A stretch of DNA of 27,464 nucleotides from JAUVKT01 sp036350795 (GTDB lineage: Bacteria; Bacteroidota; Bacteroidia; Bacteroidales; VadinHA17): the NCBI GenBank assembly GCA_036350795.1, contig JAZBNV010000178.1:1-27464 (forward strand). Direction: 5' to 3'. Numbering within the stretch: position 1 is the first letter of the stretch; each line of letters starts with the position of its first letter. Under the pieces are notes generated by a model. The model was not told where the DNA came from. It searched no databases and was given only the letters and a program-made list of their open reading frames with translations. The position numbers and the translations under genes are program-made. This document shows positions 1 to 6,078 of the stretch, piece by piece.

Positions 1-287
1 TCCGCCCACTCATTAAGACTGGTAAACCCGTAGGCTTCCACTTTTTCATGAAACAAAGATTCCACCAGGGGCTCATCAATACTTACCGTGAATGAGAAGG
101 CATTATCCGCTGCCTCTATCTTTCTGTTCTCGAAATGGATGTAATCATATACATCGGCTACATTATATTTTGCCAGCCGGTATACATACCCGGGGGAATA
201 GAGGAAGGATAAAATTCCAACGACCAGTATAATTATAGCGAGCAGGGATAATATGGTGAATCCAAATAGCCGGATCAGTTTCTTCAT
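1..287 (-). CDS. Partial serine hydrolase-like protein (N-terminal end only)
   Basis: Reading leftward from an ATG at 287, the frame stays open to the window edge (95 codons), so only the N-terminus is visible. It starts with MKKLIRLFGF and one hydrophobic segment (about residues 7–30) followed by SPGYVYR, which looks like an uncleaved membrane anchor or signal peptide. The next part (ADVYDY, then NRKIEAAD) resembles the region just after the signal in Bacteroidota serine hydrolases of the beta-lactamase/penicillin-binding class. The catalytic SxxK and YxN motifs would lie outside the window, so that assignment rests on resemblance only. The start is 10 nt after the stop of the DUF4386 gene, which suggests the two are co-transcribed. 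Confidence 0.5.
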   Translation of the reverse strand, partial: MKKLIRLFGFTILSLLAIIILVVGILSFLYSPGYVYRLAKYNVADVYDYIHFENRKIEAADNAFSFTVSIDEPLVESLFHEKVEAYGFTSLNEWA

Positions 288-297
288 ATCTCTGGTT

Positions 298-912
298 CTA
301 TAATTCCTTACCTCCTTTGACAAGCAACCAGATTGAGAAAGCCATTTCGCCTACAATACTTGGGATTGCTACCAGTGCCAGGAAAATTGTGGCATAGTCA
401 TCATAATTCGGAAGTACAAAATGCGCAGCAGTATCGACCATGTACATGGCTCCTGCAAATACCAGAAATATACCTATTATCCGGGGTCTGCCGATGATTC
501 TTCCCAGAAGTATCAGGTGTATCCCGAAGAAAAATAGTCCGATCAACCAGATTATGTTAAATATGTCGGTCTGATTTAGAATCTCCTGGCTGCCTGTTAA
601 TGAAAGTGCAAGCACGAGTGCAAAAACTGCTACTCCCATAATGGCCGCGTGCATCATCCTGAACAGGGTACTGAGGACAGATAGTATGTGGTCTTTATAC
701 AGTAGAAGGAGCGCCCAGGCAACTATCACATCAAAAATAACCGTGATCAAAAATGCCAGTATTCCGAATCTAACCATCATATGGTTTTCCCGGATGGTCA
801 GGACCGGATCATTAACAAGGGATTCAATTACAAAGAAATTTGCGAATATTGCCGCAAAGAAAATAATCAGGTAACTTATACCTGCTATCAAAGAAAGCCG
901 TCTTTTATTCAT
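298..912 (-). CDS. DUF4386 family integral membrane protein
   Basis: This 204-residue protein is almost entirely hydrophobic, with about six predicted transmembrane segments (near residues 8–30, 48–72, 85–107, 118–137, 145–162 and 172–199). The N-terminal RRLSLIAGISYLI, the central FFGIHLILLGRIIGRP and the late VDTAAHFVLPNY followed by GEMAFSIWLL match the DUF4386 family as I know it. Its biochemical function is unknown; family members are inner-membrane proteins without a proven role. Length is typical. It ends 10 nt before the next leftward gene and is probably the first gene of a two-gene unit. No clear Bacteroidota promoter was found upstream. Confidence 0.8.
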   Translation of the reverse strand: MNKRRLSLIAGISYLIIFFAAIFANFFVIESLVNDPVLTIRENHMMVRFGILAFLITVIFDVIVAWALLLLYKDHILSVLSTLFRMMHAAIMGVAVFALVLALSLTGSQEILNQTDIFNIIWLIGLFFFGIHLILLGRIIGRPRIIGIFLVFAGAMYMVDTAAHFVLPNYDDYATIFLALVAIPSIVGEMAFSIWLLVKGGKEL

Positions 913-1040
913 AGTTACTATGGTTTAATATTAGATTACAAAAGGTGACAATATTTGACATCTTTTCTTAAAAAACAACCTGTAATGTATTATTGTTCAA
1001 CAGTCTAAATAATAAGCCCTCTGAATTATCGTCCACCAGG

Positions 1041-1071
1041 TTCCTGGTATTAGCAGGGGTAGTGTTGCTCA
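1041..1071. repeat. Left diverged copy of a tRNA-end-like repeat
   Basis: Bases 1051–1071 (TAGCAGGGGTAG, then TGTTGCTCA) match 2832–2852 at 18 of 21 positions. The right-hand copy in turn shares its first 13 bases with the 3' end of the tRNA-fMet gene at 3300–3371. The preceding GTTCCTGGTATTAGCAG resembles 2863–2880. It is non-coding and lies in the 554-nt gene-free stretch 913–1466. Confidence 0.5.
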
Positions 1072-1110
1072 GCCTTCGGCATCATGAGTACACTGGCGGA
1101 GGTATAACTT

Positions 1111-1262
1111 AGAAAAAGCCTGCCATGCTATCGTGTCATTCCTGCGAACGCAGGAATCTCCTTATTATGGGAAATGAATGAGATCCCGGAAAAGGTCAGG
1201 GATGACAATTGGAAGAATTACTCGCTCCGTCCGCCATAACCTTTGACGACGGCGGGTAGCCC
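1111..1262. repeat. Mosaic of dispersed intergenic repeat fragments
   Basis: This part of the 913–1466 gene gap is built from pieces typical of dispersed intergenic repeats. It contains half of the AAAAAGCCTG hairpin family seen at 2884–3299 (1111–1122), GTCATTCCTGCGAACGCAGG with an internal inverted repeat (1135–1154), a CAGGGATGACA end (1198–1208), and a CCGCC...GGCGG stem-loop (about 1230–1254). Read as protein it gives the strings IPDLFRDL and ATRRRQRLWRTE, which recur as spurious hypothetical proteins. I see no gene. GTCATTC/GATGACA ends also occur at 20581–20670. Confidence 0.55.
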
Positions 1263-1379
1263 GGCGATGCCAGATATCTAACCTGGATTTAGTGAAGGAT
1301 TTGGGGGGAAGTTTAAGATGTTTATAGAGAATAATTCTTCTTACGCGCATTTATTATCACACTTTTCATGAGAAATATG

Positions 1380-1464
1380 ACATTTAATGGAGATAAATAT
1401 AGTGATATTAACATTATATTGGAGATAAATAACTAAATTTACAACAAATTACTGGAGATAATTA
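1380..1464 (+). promoter_or_regulatory. Three phased direct repeats (core TGGAGATAAATA) before the ATPase gene
   Basis: The 12-base core TGGAGATAAATA occurs at 1388–1399 and 1420–1431 and, as TGGAGATAATTA, at 1453–1464. Core starts are 32 and 33 bp apart, about three helical turns, so all copies face the same side of DNA. Similarity extends upstream of each core (ACA then AT-rich), giving about 20-bp units. The third copy contains the GGAG that serves as ribosome binding site for the ATG at 1467. A degenerate fourth copy may exist near 1325 (TAGAGAATAA), 63 bp before the first core. This looks like an operator or iteron array, possibly coupled to translation; the binding protein is unknown. 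Confidence 0.6.
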
Positions 1465-1466
1465 GG

Positions 1467-2771
1467 ATGAAAAGAAGTGTATATAAGGACCTGATTTCCT
1501 GGAAGGAGAATAAAGACCGTAAACCGCTTATTCTTCAAGGAGCAAGACAAGTAGGCAAAACTTACCTGGTAAAGGAATTCGGTAAGCAGGAATACAAAAA
1601 TCTTTACTATCTGAATTTCGAAGAAGACCCAAACCTTTCATCTCTTTTCGAGTATTCTTTAAATCCTGAAATTATTATTAATAACATCAATCTATACATT
1701 GGAGTAAAAATTATAGCTAAGGATACATTGTTGTTTTTTGACGAGATACAAATTGCACCGCGTGTTCTTACATGCCTTAAATATTTTCAAGAGCAAGCAC
1801 CAGACTTTCACATAATAGCTGCAGGATCATTACTTGGAATTAGTATAGGAAAAGATAGCAGTTTCCCTGTTGGAAAGGTAAATTTCCTTAGCCTTTACCC
1901 CATGTCATTTACTGAATATTTGACGGAGATAGGAGAAGAGCTGTTTGTAGAAAGTTTAAATTCATTAGTAGAACCTACACCTTTCCCCGATGCCATTCAT
2001 AATAAAATGCTATCGCATTTAAAAATGTATCTTTTTCTGGGTGGGATGCCTGAAGTGGTTAAAGATTATACGGAGAATAAGGACATAACAAAGGTGAGAA
2101 ATATTCAGTCTGACATATTAAATGCCTACGAAAGCGATTTTTCAAAGTATGCAGATAAAAATCAAGCCATTAAAACTTCCGAATTTTGGAATTCCATCCC
2201 CAGACAGCTGGCAAGGGAAAATAAAAAGTTTAAATACAAGGATATTAAAAAAACTGCTCGTTCAAATATGTATGATCAAACGATTGAATGGTTAAGAAAG
2301 GCGGGACTGATTAATATGGTGTACAATATTGAATCTCCTAAAACACCTTTGTCAGCCTATGCCGACTATTCAAAGTTTAAAGTTTACATGCATGATATTG
2401 GATTGCTTGCTGCAAAACTGAACATCTCTTCTGACCATATTGTATTACCTGATGCATTGTTCAGGGAGTTCAATGGTGCGTTCATAGAGAATTTCATTGC
2501 ACAGGAGTTAGCTTCATCTGGTAACAATAAATTGTTCTACTGGACCTCCAGAAGTGATGCTGAAGTAGATTACATTCTTGAATACAATCAGAAAATAATT
2601 CCATTGGAAGTGAAAAGTGGAACCAGTAGAAATACTAAGAGTCTTCAGAGTTATGCGTCCAAGTATAATCCTGACAAAATATTCAGAACATCTCCAAGGA
2701 ACCTAATACAGTCAGGTAATTTTGTAAATATTCCACTATATGCAATAAAATTACTTGAAGGACTTATTTAA
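1467..2771 (+). CDS. AAA+ ATPase, AAA_14/DUF4143 family
   Basis: This 434-residue protein has a Walker A motif GARQVGKT (residues 25–32) and a Walker B LLFFDE (88–93), followed by the AAGSLLG sensor region, which together define the AAA_14 fold. The C-terminal half is DUF4143, with a winged-helix-like stretch (IPRQLARENKKFKYKDI) and a PD-(D/E)xK-like signature (D368, E381-V-K383). Family members are common, often horizontally spread ATPases whose cellular role is unsettled; nuclease activity is not established. The start ATG at 1467 is supported by GGAG at 1454–1457. The gene is visibly richer in A and T than its neighbours and lies between repeat clusters on both sides, which fits acquisition by transfer. 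No partner gene is adjacent. Confidence 0.88.
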   Translation: MKRSVYKDLISWKENKDRKPLILQGARQVGKTYLVKEFGKQEYKNLYYLNFEEDPNLSSLFEYSLNPEIIINNINLYIGVKIIAKDTLLFFDEIQIAPRVLTCLKYFQEQAPDFHIIAAGSLLGISIGKDSSFPVGKVNFLSLYPMSFTEYLTEIGEELFVESLNSLVEPTPFPDAIHNKMLSHLKMYLFLGGMPEVVKDYTENKDITKVRNIQSDILNAYESDFSKYADKNQAIKTSEFWNSIPRQLARENKKFKYKDIKKTARSNMYDQTIEWLRKAGLINMVYNIESPKTPLSAYADYSKFKVYMHDIGLLAAKLNISSDHIVLPDALFREFNGAFIENFIAQELASSGNNKLFYWTSRSDAEVDYILEYNQKIIPLEVKSGTSRNTKSLQSYASKYNPDKIFRTSPRNLIQSGNFVNIPLYAIKLLEGLI

Positions 2772-2792
2772 GTGAAGGATGTTATCTGTCTA

Positions 2793-2826
2793 AAAAGCTC
2801 TTCGAACTGAAGCTTGGAAGGCTTTT
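2793..2826 (+). terminator. Probable terminator hairpin after the ATPase gene
   Basis: AAAAGC (2793–2798) pairs with GCTTTT (2821–2826), and CTTC inside pairs with GGAAG, giving a hairpin that starts 21 nt after the ATPase stop codon and is followed by a T-rich tail. It also resembles one arm of the local hairpin repeat family, so it may be a repeat that has come to act as a terminator. Confidence 0.45.
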
Positions 2827-2852
2827 CTTTGTAGCGGGGATAGGGTTGCTCA
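2822..2852. repeat. Duplicated tRNA-fMet 3' end with flank, plus shared tail
   Basis: Bases 2822–2844 match 3289–3312 (the tRNA-fMet 3' end and the adjoining terminator arm) except for one missing T; the TAGCGGGGATAGG part is identical. The following GTTGCTCA is not tRNA but matches the left copy at 1064–1071. It is not a functional tRNA, because it lacks everything beyond the T-stem. It could be a trace of recombination or insertion at the tRNA end. Confidence 0.6.
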
Positions 2853-2875
2853 CTTTGTTCACGTTCCTGCTTTGT

Positions 2876-2927
2876 TAGCAGCCCAAAGAAAAGCCTGTCA
2901 CGCTCCGCGTGCCCGGGGCTTTGTTTT
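2876..2927. repeat. Hairpin repeat, first copy of a 36-bp exact direct repeat
   Basis: Bases 2876–2911 are identical over 36 bp to 3032–3067. Within this copy an outer stem (AAAGAAAAGCC with GGGGCTTTGTTTT) encloses an inner stem CACGC-TCC-GCGTG, so the whole of 2884–2927 can fold. Related hairpins are at 3166–3214 and at the tRNA terminator (3257–3293). It is non-coding. Confidence 0.65.
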
Positions 2928-2938
2928 CTCCGAAATTT

Positions 2939-2979
2939 CCCCTCCTTTTCAAAGGAGGGGTGTCCCGAGCCATCGGGAC
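2939..2979. repeat. Two adjacent perfect inverted repeats
   Basis: CCCCTCCTTT (2939–2948) pairs perfectly with AAAGGAGGGG (2951–2960) around a 2-nt loop. Immediately after, GTCCCGA (2962–2968) pairs with TCGGGAC (2973–2979) around GCCA. The composition is that of a dispersed intergenic repeat, with no coding signal. Confidence 0.6.
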
Positions 2980-2995
2980 GGGGTGGTTAGCTTCA

Positions 2996-3067
2996 CAGGA
3001 TTACTCGCTACGCTCGTGATCCTGTTAGGGGTAGCAGCCCAAAGAAAAGCCTGTCACGCTCCGCGTG
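2996..3067. repeat. Hairpin repeat, second copy of the 36-bp exact direct repeat
   Basis: AGGATTAC and GTGATCCT (about 2997–3023) form a stem around CTCGCTACGCTC. TTAGGGG follows, then the 36-bp sequence (3032–3067) identical to 2876–2911. In this copy the right arm of the outer stem is lost, so only the inner CACGC-TCC-GCGTG stem remains. Bases 3068–3165 show one more small hairpin (AAGCC...GGCTT near 3126–3145) and no gene. Confidence 0.6.
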
Positions 3068-3165
3068 ACTTTTTCCCATCACAAATCAAAAATCGTTAAT
3101 CGCTATTCTTAAATCAAGGAGGATTAAGCCTCGCAAGCTCGGCTTTTTCCTCCGGGGGGGTGCTT

Positions 3166-3214
3166 AACAAAGAAAAAGCCTGCTATGCTCCGCATAGCCC
3201 TGGGCTTTGTTTTC
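3166..3214. repeat. Hairpin repeat of the AAAAAGCC/GGCTTTGTTTT family
   Basis: AAAGAAAAAGCC (about 3169–3180) pairs with GGGCTTTGTTTT (about 3202–3213). The inner stem CTATGC-TCC-GCATAG has a different sequence from the CACGC stem at 2884–2927 but the same geometry and TCC loop. The inner arms therefore changed together while pairing was kept. Confidence 0.6.
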
Positions 3215-3256
3215 GGCACCCTCCCTTACAAACGCGAGCGTTTAACGGTCGGGTAC

Positions 3257-3293
3257 CAAAAAACAAAGCCCGGTACATTCGTACCAGGCTTTT
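3257..3293 (-). terminator. Intrinsic terminator of the tRNA-fMet gene
   Basis: On the minus strand, AAAGCCTGGTAC, loop GAAT and GTACCGGGCTTT form a strong stem followed by GTTTTTT, starting 7 nt after the tRNA 3' end. This is a standard factor-independent terminator. Its outer arms have the same sequence as the dispersed hairpins at 2884–2927 and 3166–3214. Confidence 0.75.
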
Positions 3294-3299
3294 TCTTTG

Positions 3300-3371
<72 letters not shown>

Positions 3372-3380
3372 ATGTGGCTG

Positions 3381-3412
3381 CAAATATAACACAGTTTTTA
3401 CGTCTCGCCAAA
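3381..3412 (-). promoter_or_regulatory. Bacteroidota promoter for tRNA-fMet
   Basis: On the minus strand, TTTG (3409–3412) lies exactly 20 nt upstream of TATATTTG (3381–3388), a perfect TAnnTTTG -7 box. Transcription would start a few bases before the tRNA 5' end at 3371. Bases 3413–3570 hold AT-rich and then C/A-rich spacer (for example ACTCCAATACTCC) with no gene. Confidence 0.8.
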
Positions 3413-3570
3413 TTGATTTACGAAAAAATAAAAAAAGCCCTGATCCCATCTTTTTAATAAGCTGCTGCTTTCAATATGCACTTAATGGTAAATACCGTTA
3501 TTAAACATCTATATAAACGAATAGTCCCCAACACCCCAAAACCCAATTACTCCAATACTCCATTTTTTAG

Positions 3571-3578
3571 TAGATTTG
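3571..3578 (+). promoter_or_regulatory. -7 promoter box before the superoxide reductase-like gene
   Basis: TAGATTTG matches TAnnTTTG and lies 25 nt before the ATG at 3604. No TTTG is present at the expected -33 position, so this rests on the -7 box alone. Confidence 0.4.
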
Positions 3579-3603
3579 CATTGAACTAATACCATAAGAT
3601 ATT

Positions 3604-3990
3604 ATGCCAAGAGTTTTTAAAGCAACAGAAATAGAGAAGGAAGAAAAGGAAGTCAAAAGAGACTATCTCGACAGGCATATGCCTCATATAATATGTGAGC
3701 ATGAAGTAAAGAAAGGTGAAGTATTCAAGGTAAAGGTTACAATGGGAGATAAGTATACTCACCCGGATGATCCCGACCATTTTATAAGTACATTGCAGCT
3801 CTGGAACAGGGAAACCCTCCTTGCAGAAACTAAATATTCGGCCGGGGCATATGGAAATAAACCAAGTAATATAGAGGTAGATTTCTATATTGTGGCACCT
3901 GTGGTTTCGATGAATCTTTCAGCAATGGCCATATGTACCAAACATGGTTTATGGCAGAGTGAGGACAAAGCTGTAAAAGTAGTGGATTAA
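3604..3990 (+). CDS. Superoxide reductase-like protein (class II desulfoferrodoxin/neelaredoxin family)
   Basis: This 128-residue cytoplasmic protein carries the iron-site pattern of superoxide reductase, which reduces superoxide to peroxide without making oxygen. Candidate ligands of the Fe(His)4Cys centre are H25 (in HMPHI), H53 (THPDD), H59 (DHFI), C111 and H114 (CTKHGLW). There is no N-terminal rubredoxin-like Cys4 domain, so it is the one-iron class. The residues before H25 are D23-R24, where characterised enzymes have Glu-Lys at the catalytic loop; this could be a lineage variant. It stands alone between the tRNA and the M23 peptidase gene. Such genes suggest oxygen-stress protection in an anaerobe or microaerophile. 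Confidence 0.85.
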   Translation: MPRVFKATEIEKEEKEVKRDYLDRHMPHIICEHEVKKGEVFKVKVTMGDKYTHPDDPDHFISTLQLWNRETLLAETKYSAGAYGNKPSNIEVDFYIVAPVVSMNLSAMAICTKHGLWQSEDKAVKVVD

Positions 3991-4004
3991 CAAACTCATT
4001 TTGT

Positions 4005-4012
4005 TATCTTTG
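4005..4012 (+). promoter_or_regulatory. -7 promoter box before the M23 peptidase operon
   Basis: TATCTTTG is a perfect TAnnTTTG box in the 42-nt gap before the ATG at 4033. The -33 position is not TTTG. A start point a few bases downstream would leave only a short leader, which favours the ATG at 4033 over the GTG at 4024. Confidence 0.45.
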
Positions 4013-4032
4013 CACTTCTTACAGTGAGGACT

Positions 4033-4896
4033 ATGGCGAAGAATGATTCAAAGAAGAGAAGCTGGAGAGATAAATATCGCTTCTCAGTATACAACGATAA
4101 GACTTTTGAGGAAGTCTGGCATGTAAGGATGACCAGGTACAATGGATTTATCCTTATAGCCTTTATTGTATTAATGATTGTTGGTATAACGGCTTCGCTT
4201 TTAACATTTACCAATCTCCGGGAGTTTATACCGGGCTACCCCGATGGAAATACTATCAGGAACATGAGGATGAATGTTCTTAAACTGGACTCGCTCGAGC
4301 TTGAACTGGCAAAACGGGATATGTATTTCAGGAACCTGAATGCAATTATTTCGGGCGAAGAACCAATTGACAGGGTGGCCGGCCAGGACACATTGGCCAA
4401 TTATGAAAATATAACCTTCAACACATCAGAGGAAGATTCACTTCTTCGCCTGCAGGTTGAAAGAGAAGAACAGTACAACCTTACCCTTTCCACTTCCTTT
4501 TATGAGGAAAATATCAGTCTCGCCAATGTTCATTTCTTCCCGCCAGTAAAAGGTATAGTGTCGGGCAGTATCGATCCAAGGACTAAGCACTACGGTACAG
4601 ATATAGTAACTACGCCCAAGGCAGTAGTGTCGGCTGCGCTGGATGGAACCGTTACTTTTACCGGCTGGACAATGGAAACAGGCTATGTTATACAGATACA
4701 GCATGCCAATAACCTTATTACGGTGTATAAGCATAATGCAACACTTTTAAAACAGGCCGGCGATGTTGTTGGAGCAGGCGAAGGAATAGGAGTTGTTGGA
4801 GATTCGGGCGAATTGTATACCTCGGGTCCTCATCTTCACTTTGAAATATGGTATAAGGGCGAAGTACTGAACCCGGAGAATTATATTCTGTTCTAG
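4033..4896 (+). CDS. Membrane-anchored M23 family metallopeptidase
   Basis: The product is 287 residues from the ATG at 4033; a GTG at 4024 would add three. A basic N-terminus (KKRSWRDKYRF) precedes one transmembrane segment (YNGFILIAFIVLMIVGITAS, about residues 36–55), then a predicted helical stalk (LKLDSLELELAKRD), then a C-terminal LytM domain. The zinc-site motifs are intact: HYGTD (H and D) and GPHLHFEI (HxH), with YKHN between them. It therefore looks like an active peptidoglycan endopeptidase acting in the periplasm from an inner-membrane anchor. It lies 18 nt upstream of dxr and is probably co-transcribed. The biological substrate is not evident. Confidence 0.87.
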   Translation: MAKNDSKKRSWRDKYRFSVYNDKTFEEVWHVRMTRYNGFILIAFIVLMIVGITASLLTFTNLREFIPGYPDGNTIRNMRMNVLKLDSLELELAKRDMYFRNLNAIISGEEPIDRVAGQDTLANYENITFNTSEEDSLLRLQVEREEQYNLTLSTSFYEENISLANVHFFPPVKGIVSGSIDPRTKHYGTDIVTTPKAVVSAALDGTVTFTGWTMETGYVIQIQHANNLITVYKHNATLLKQAGDVVGAGEGIGVVGDSGELYTSGPHLHFEIWYKGEVLNPENYILF

Positions 4897-4914
4897 CGAA
4901 GGGAGGATGATGCT

Positions 4915-6078
4915 TTGAAGAAAATAGCAATACTCGGATCAACAGGATCGATTGGAACCCAGACACTGGAGATTATATCAAAACATCCCGACCGCTTTCA
5001 GGTTGAGGTGCTTACCGCCAATAATAATGTGGACCTCCTGCTTGAGCAGGCAATAAGATATAAACCCGATTCAGTGGTGCTTGCCAATGAATCACATTAT
5101 AAAAAGCTTGCAGGGGCTCTGAAAGATTATCCCGTAAAAGTATATGCCGGGCATGATGCTGTAGCTCAGATAGTAAGCTCATCCACAATAGATATCGTAG
5201 TTACAGCAATGGTAGGTTATTCGGGTCTGCGGCCTACTATTGAAGCTATAAGATCGGGAAAAACAATAGCACTGGCAAACAAGGAAACTCTTGTTGTTGC
5301 CGGAGAAATAATCAGTGACCTGGTGAGTGCCCACGGCGCAAAAATTATACCCGTCGATTCAGAACATTCGGCTATTCTGCAGTGCCTGGTCGGGGAATTC
5401 GGTAATCCTGTTGAAAAAATAACCCTTACTGCTTCAGGAGGTCCTTTCAGAAAACTGTCAATGGAGGAACTGGCAGCTGTGACTCCAGGTCAGGCCCTTG
5501 ATCATCCCAACTGGAATATGGGTGCCAAAATAACTGTAGATTCGGCATCAATGATGAATAAGGGGCTGGAGGTAATTGAAGCAAGATGGTTATTTGATCT
5601 GCGTCCCGGGCAGATTGAAGTTATTATCCACCCCCAGTCAATAATCCATTCATTTGTGCATTTTTCTGATAGCTCGGTTAAGGCACAGCTTGGTTTGCCT
5701 GATATGAGACTACCGATAGTATATGCCCTGGAGTATCCTGAAAGGATAAATACAGATCTTCCCCGCTTCGAGCTTAAGGATTATGAATCGCTCACTTTCG
5801 AGCAGGTTGATTTAAAAAAATTTCGTAACCTTGCACTCGCTTTCCAGGCAAACAGGGACGGGGGGATTATTCCCTGTGCCATGAATGCGGCAAACGAGGT
5901 TGTTGTTGAGAGGTTCCTTGACGGACGGCTGGGTTTTACGGCAATGACAGATGTGATAGAAGAAGTGTTGAATAAAACAGAGAACAGGAGTAAACCTGAC
6001 CTGGAATTCCTGGAGAGTATCGACAGGCAGGTCAGGGAGCAGACGCGGGCAATAGCAGATAAAATAAGTAAGAAATGA
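4915..6078 (+). CDS. dxr: 1-deoxy-D-xylulose 5-phosphate reductoisomerase
   Basis: Dxr converts 1-deoxy-D-xylulose 5-phosphate to 2-C-methyl-D-erythritol 4-phosphate using NADPH, the first committed step of the MEP isoprenoid pathway. At 387 residues it has the usual length. Visible motifs are the nucleotide loop GSTGSIG (8–14), the metal site D148 and E150 in PVDSEHSA plus E219 in NKGLEV, the ASGGPFR loop (173–179), and HPNWNMGAKITVDSASMM. The start is TTG at 4915, chosen because GGGAGG at 4901–4906 is well spaced and MKKIAILGSTGSIG is the standard N-terminus. The 3' end overlaps the rseP start by 4 bp, a pairing common in bacteria. Confidence 0.97.
   Translation: MKKIAILGSTGSIGTQTLEIISKHPDRFQVEVLTANNNVDLLLEQAIRYKPDSVVLANESHYKKLAGALKDYPVKVYAGHDAVAQIVSSSTIDIVVTAMVGYSGLRPTIEAIRSGKTIALANKETLVVAGEIISDLVSAHGAKIIPVDSEHSAILQCLVGEFGNPVEKITLTASGGPFRKLSMEELAAVTPGQALDHPNWNMGAKITVDSASMMNKGLEVIEARWLFDLRPGQIEVIIHPQSIIHSFVHFSDSSVKAQLGLPDMRLPIVYALEYPERINTDLPRFELKDYESLTFEQVDLKKFRNLALAFQANRDGGIIPCAMNAANEVVVERFLDGRLGFTAMTDVIEEVLNKTENRSKPDLEFLESIDRQVREQTRAIADKISKK

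Noticed and set aside
1165..1350. 61-codon leftward frame
   Set aside because: Its peptide contains IPDLFRDL and ATRRRQRLWRTE, recognisable as translated dispersed repeats; no family, no ribosome site.
1380..1464. Possible short CRISPR or tandem minisatellite
   Set aside because: Units are about 20 bp with 11–12-bp AT-rich gaps, only three copies, and directly joined to a gene start; an operator-like array explains it better.
2876..3067. Possible CRISPR array from the 36-bp repeat
   Set aside because: Only two copies, 156 bp apart, each part of a hairpin family and without cas genes; the geometry does not fit.
2872..3099. 75-codon rightward frame
   Set aside because: It consists of the hairpin repeats, including the 36-bp duplicate translated twice (AAQRKACHAPR), so it is not a gene.
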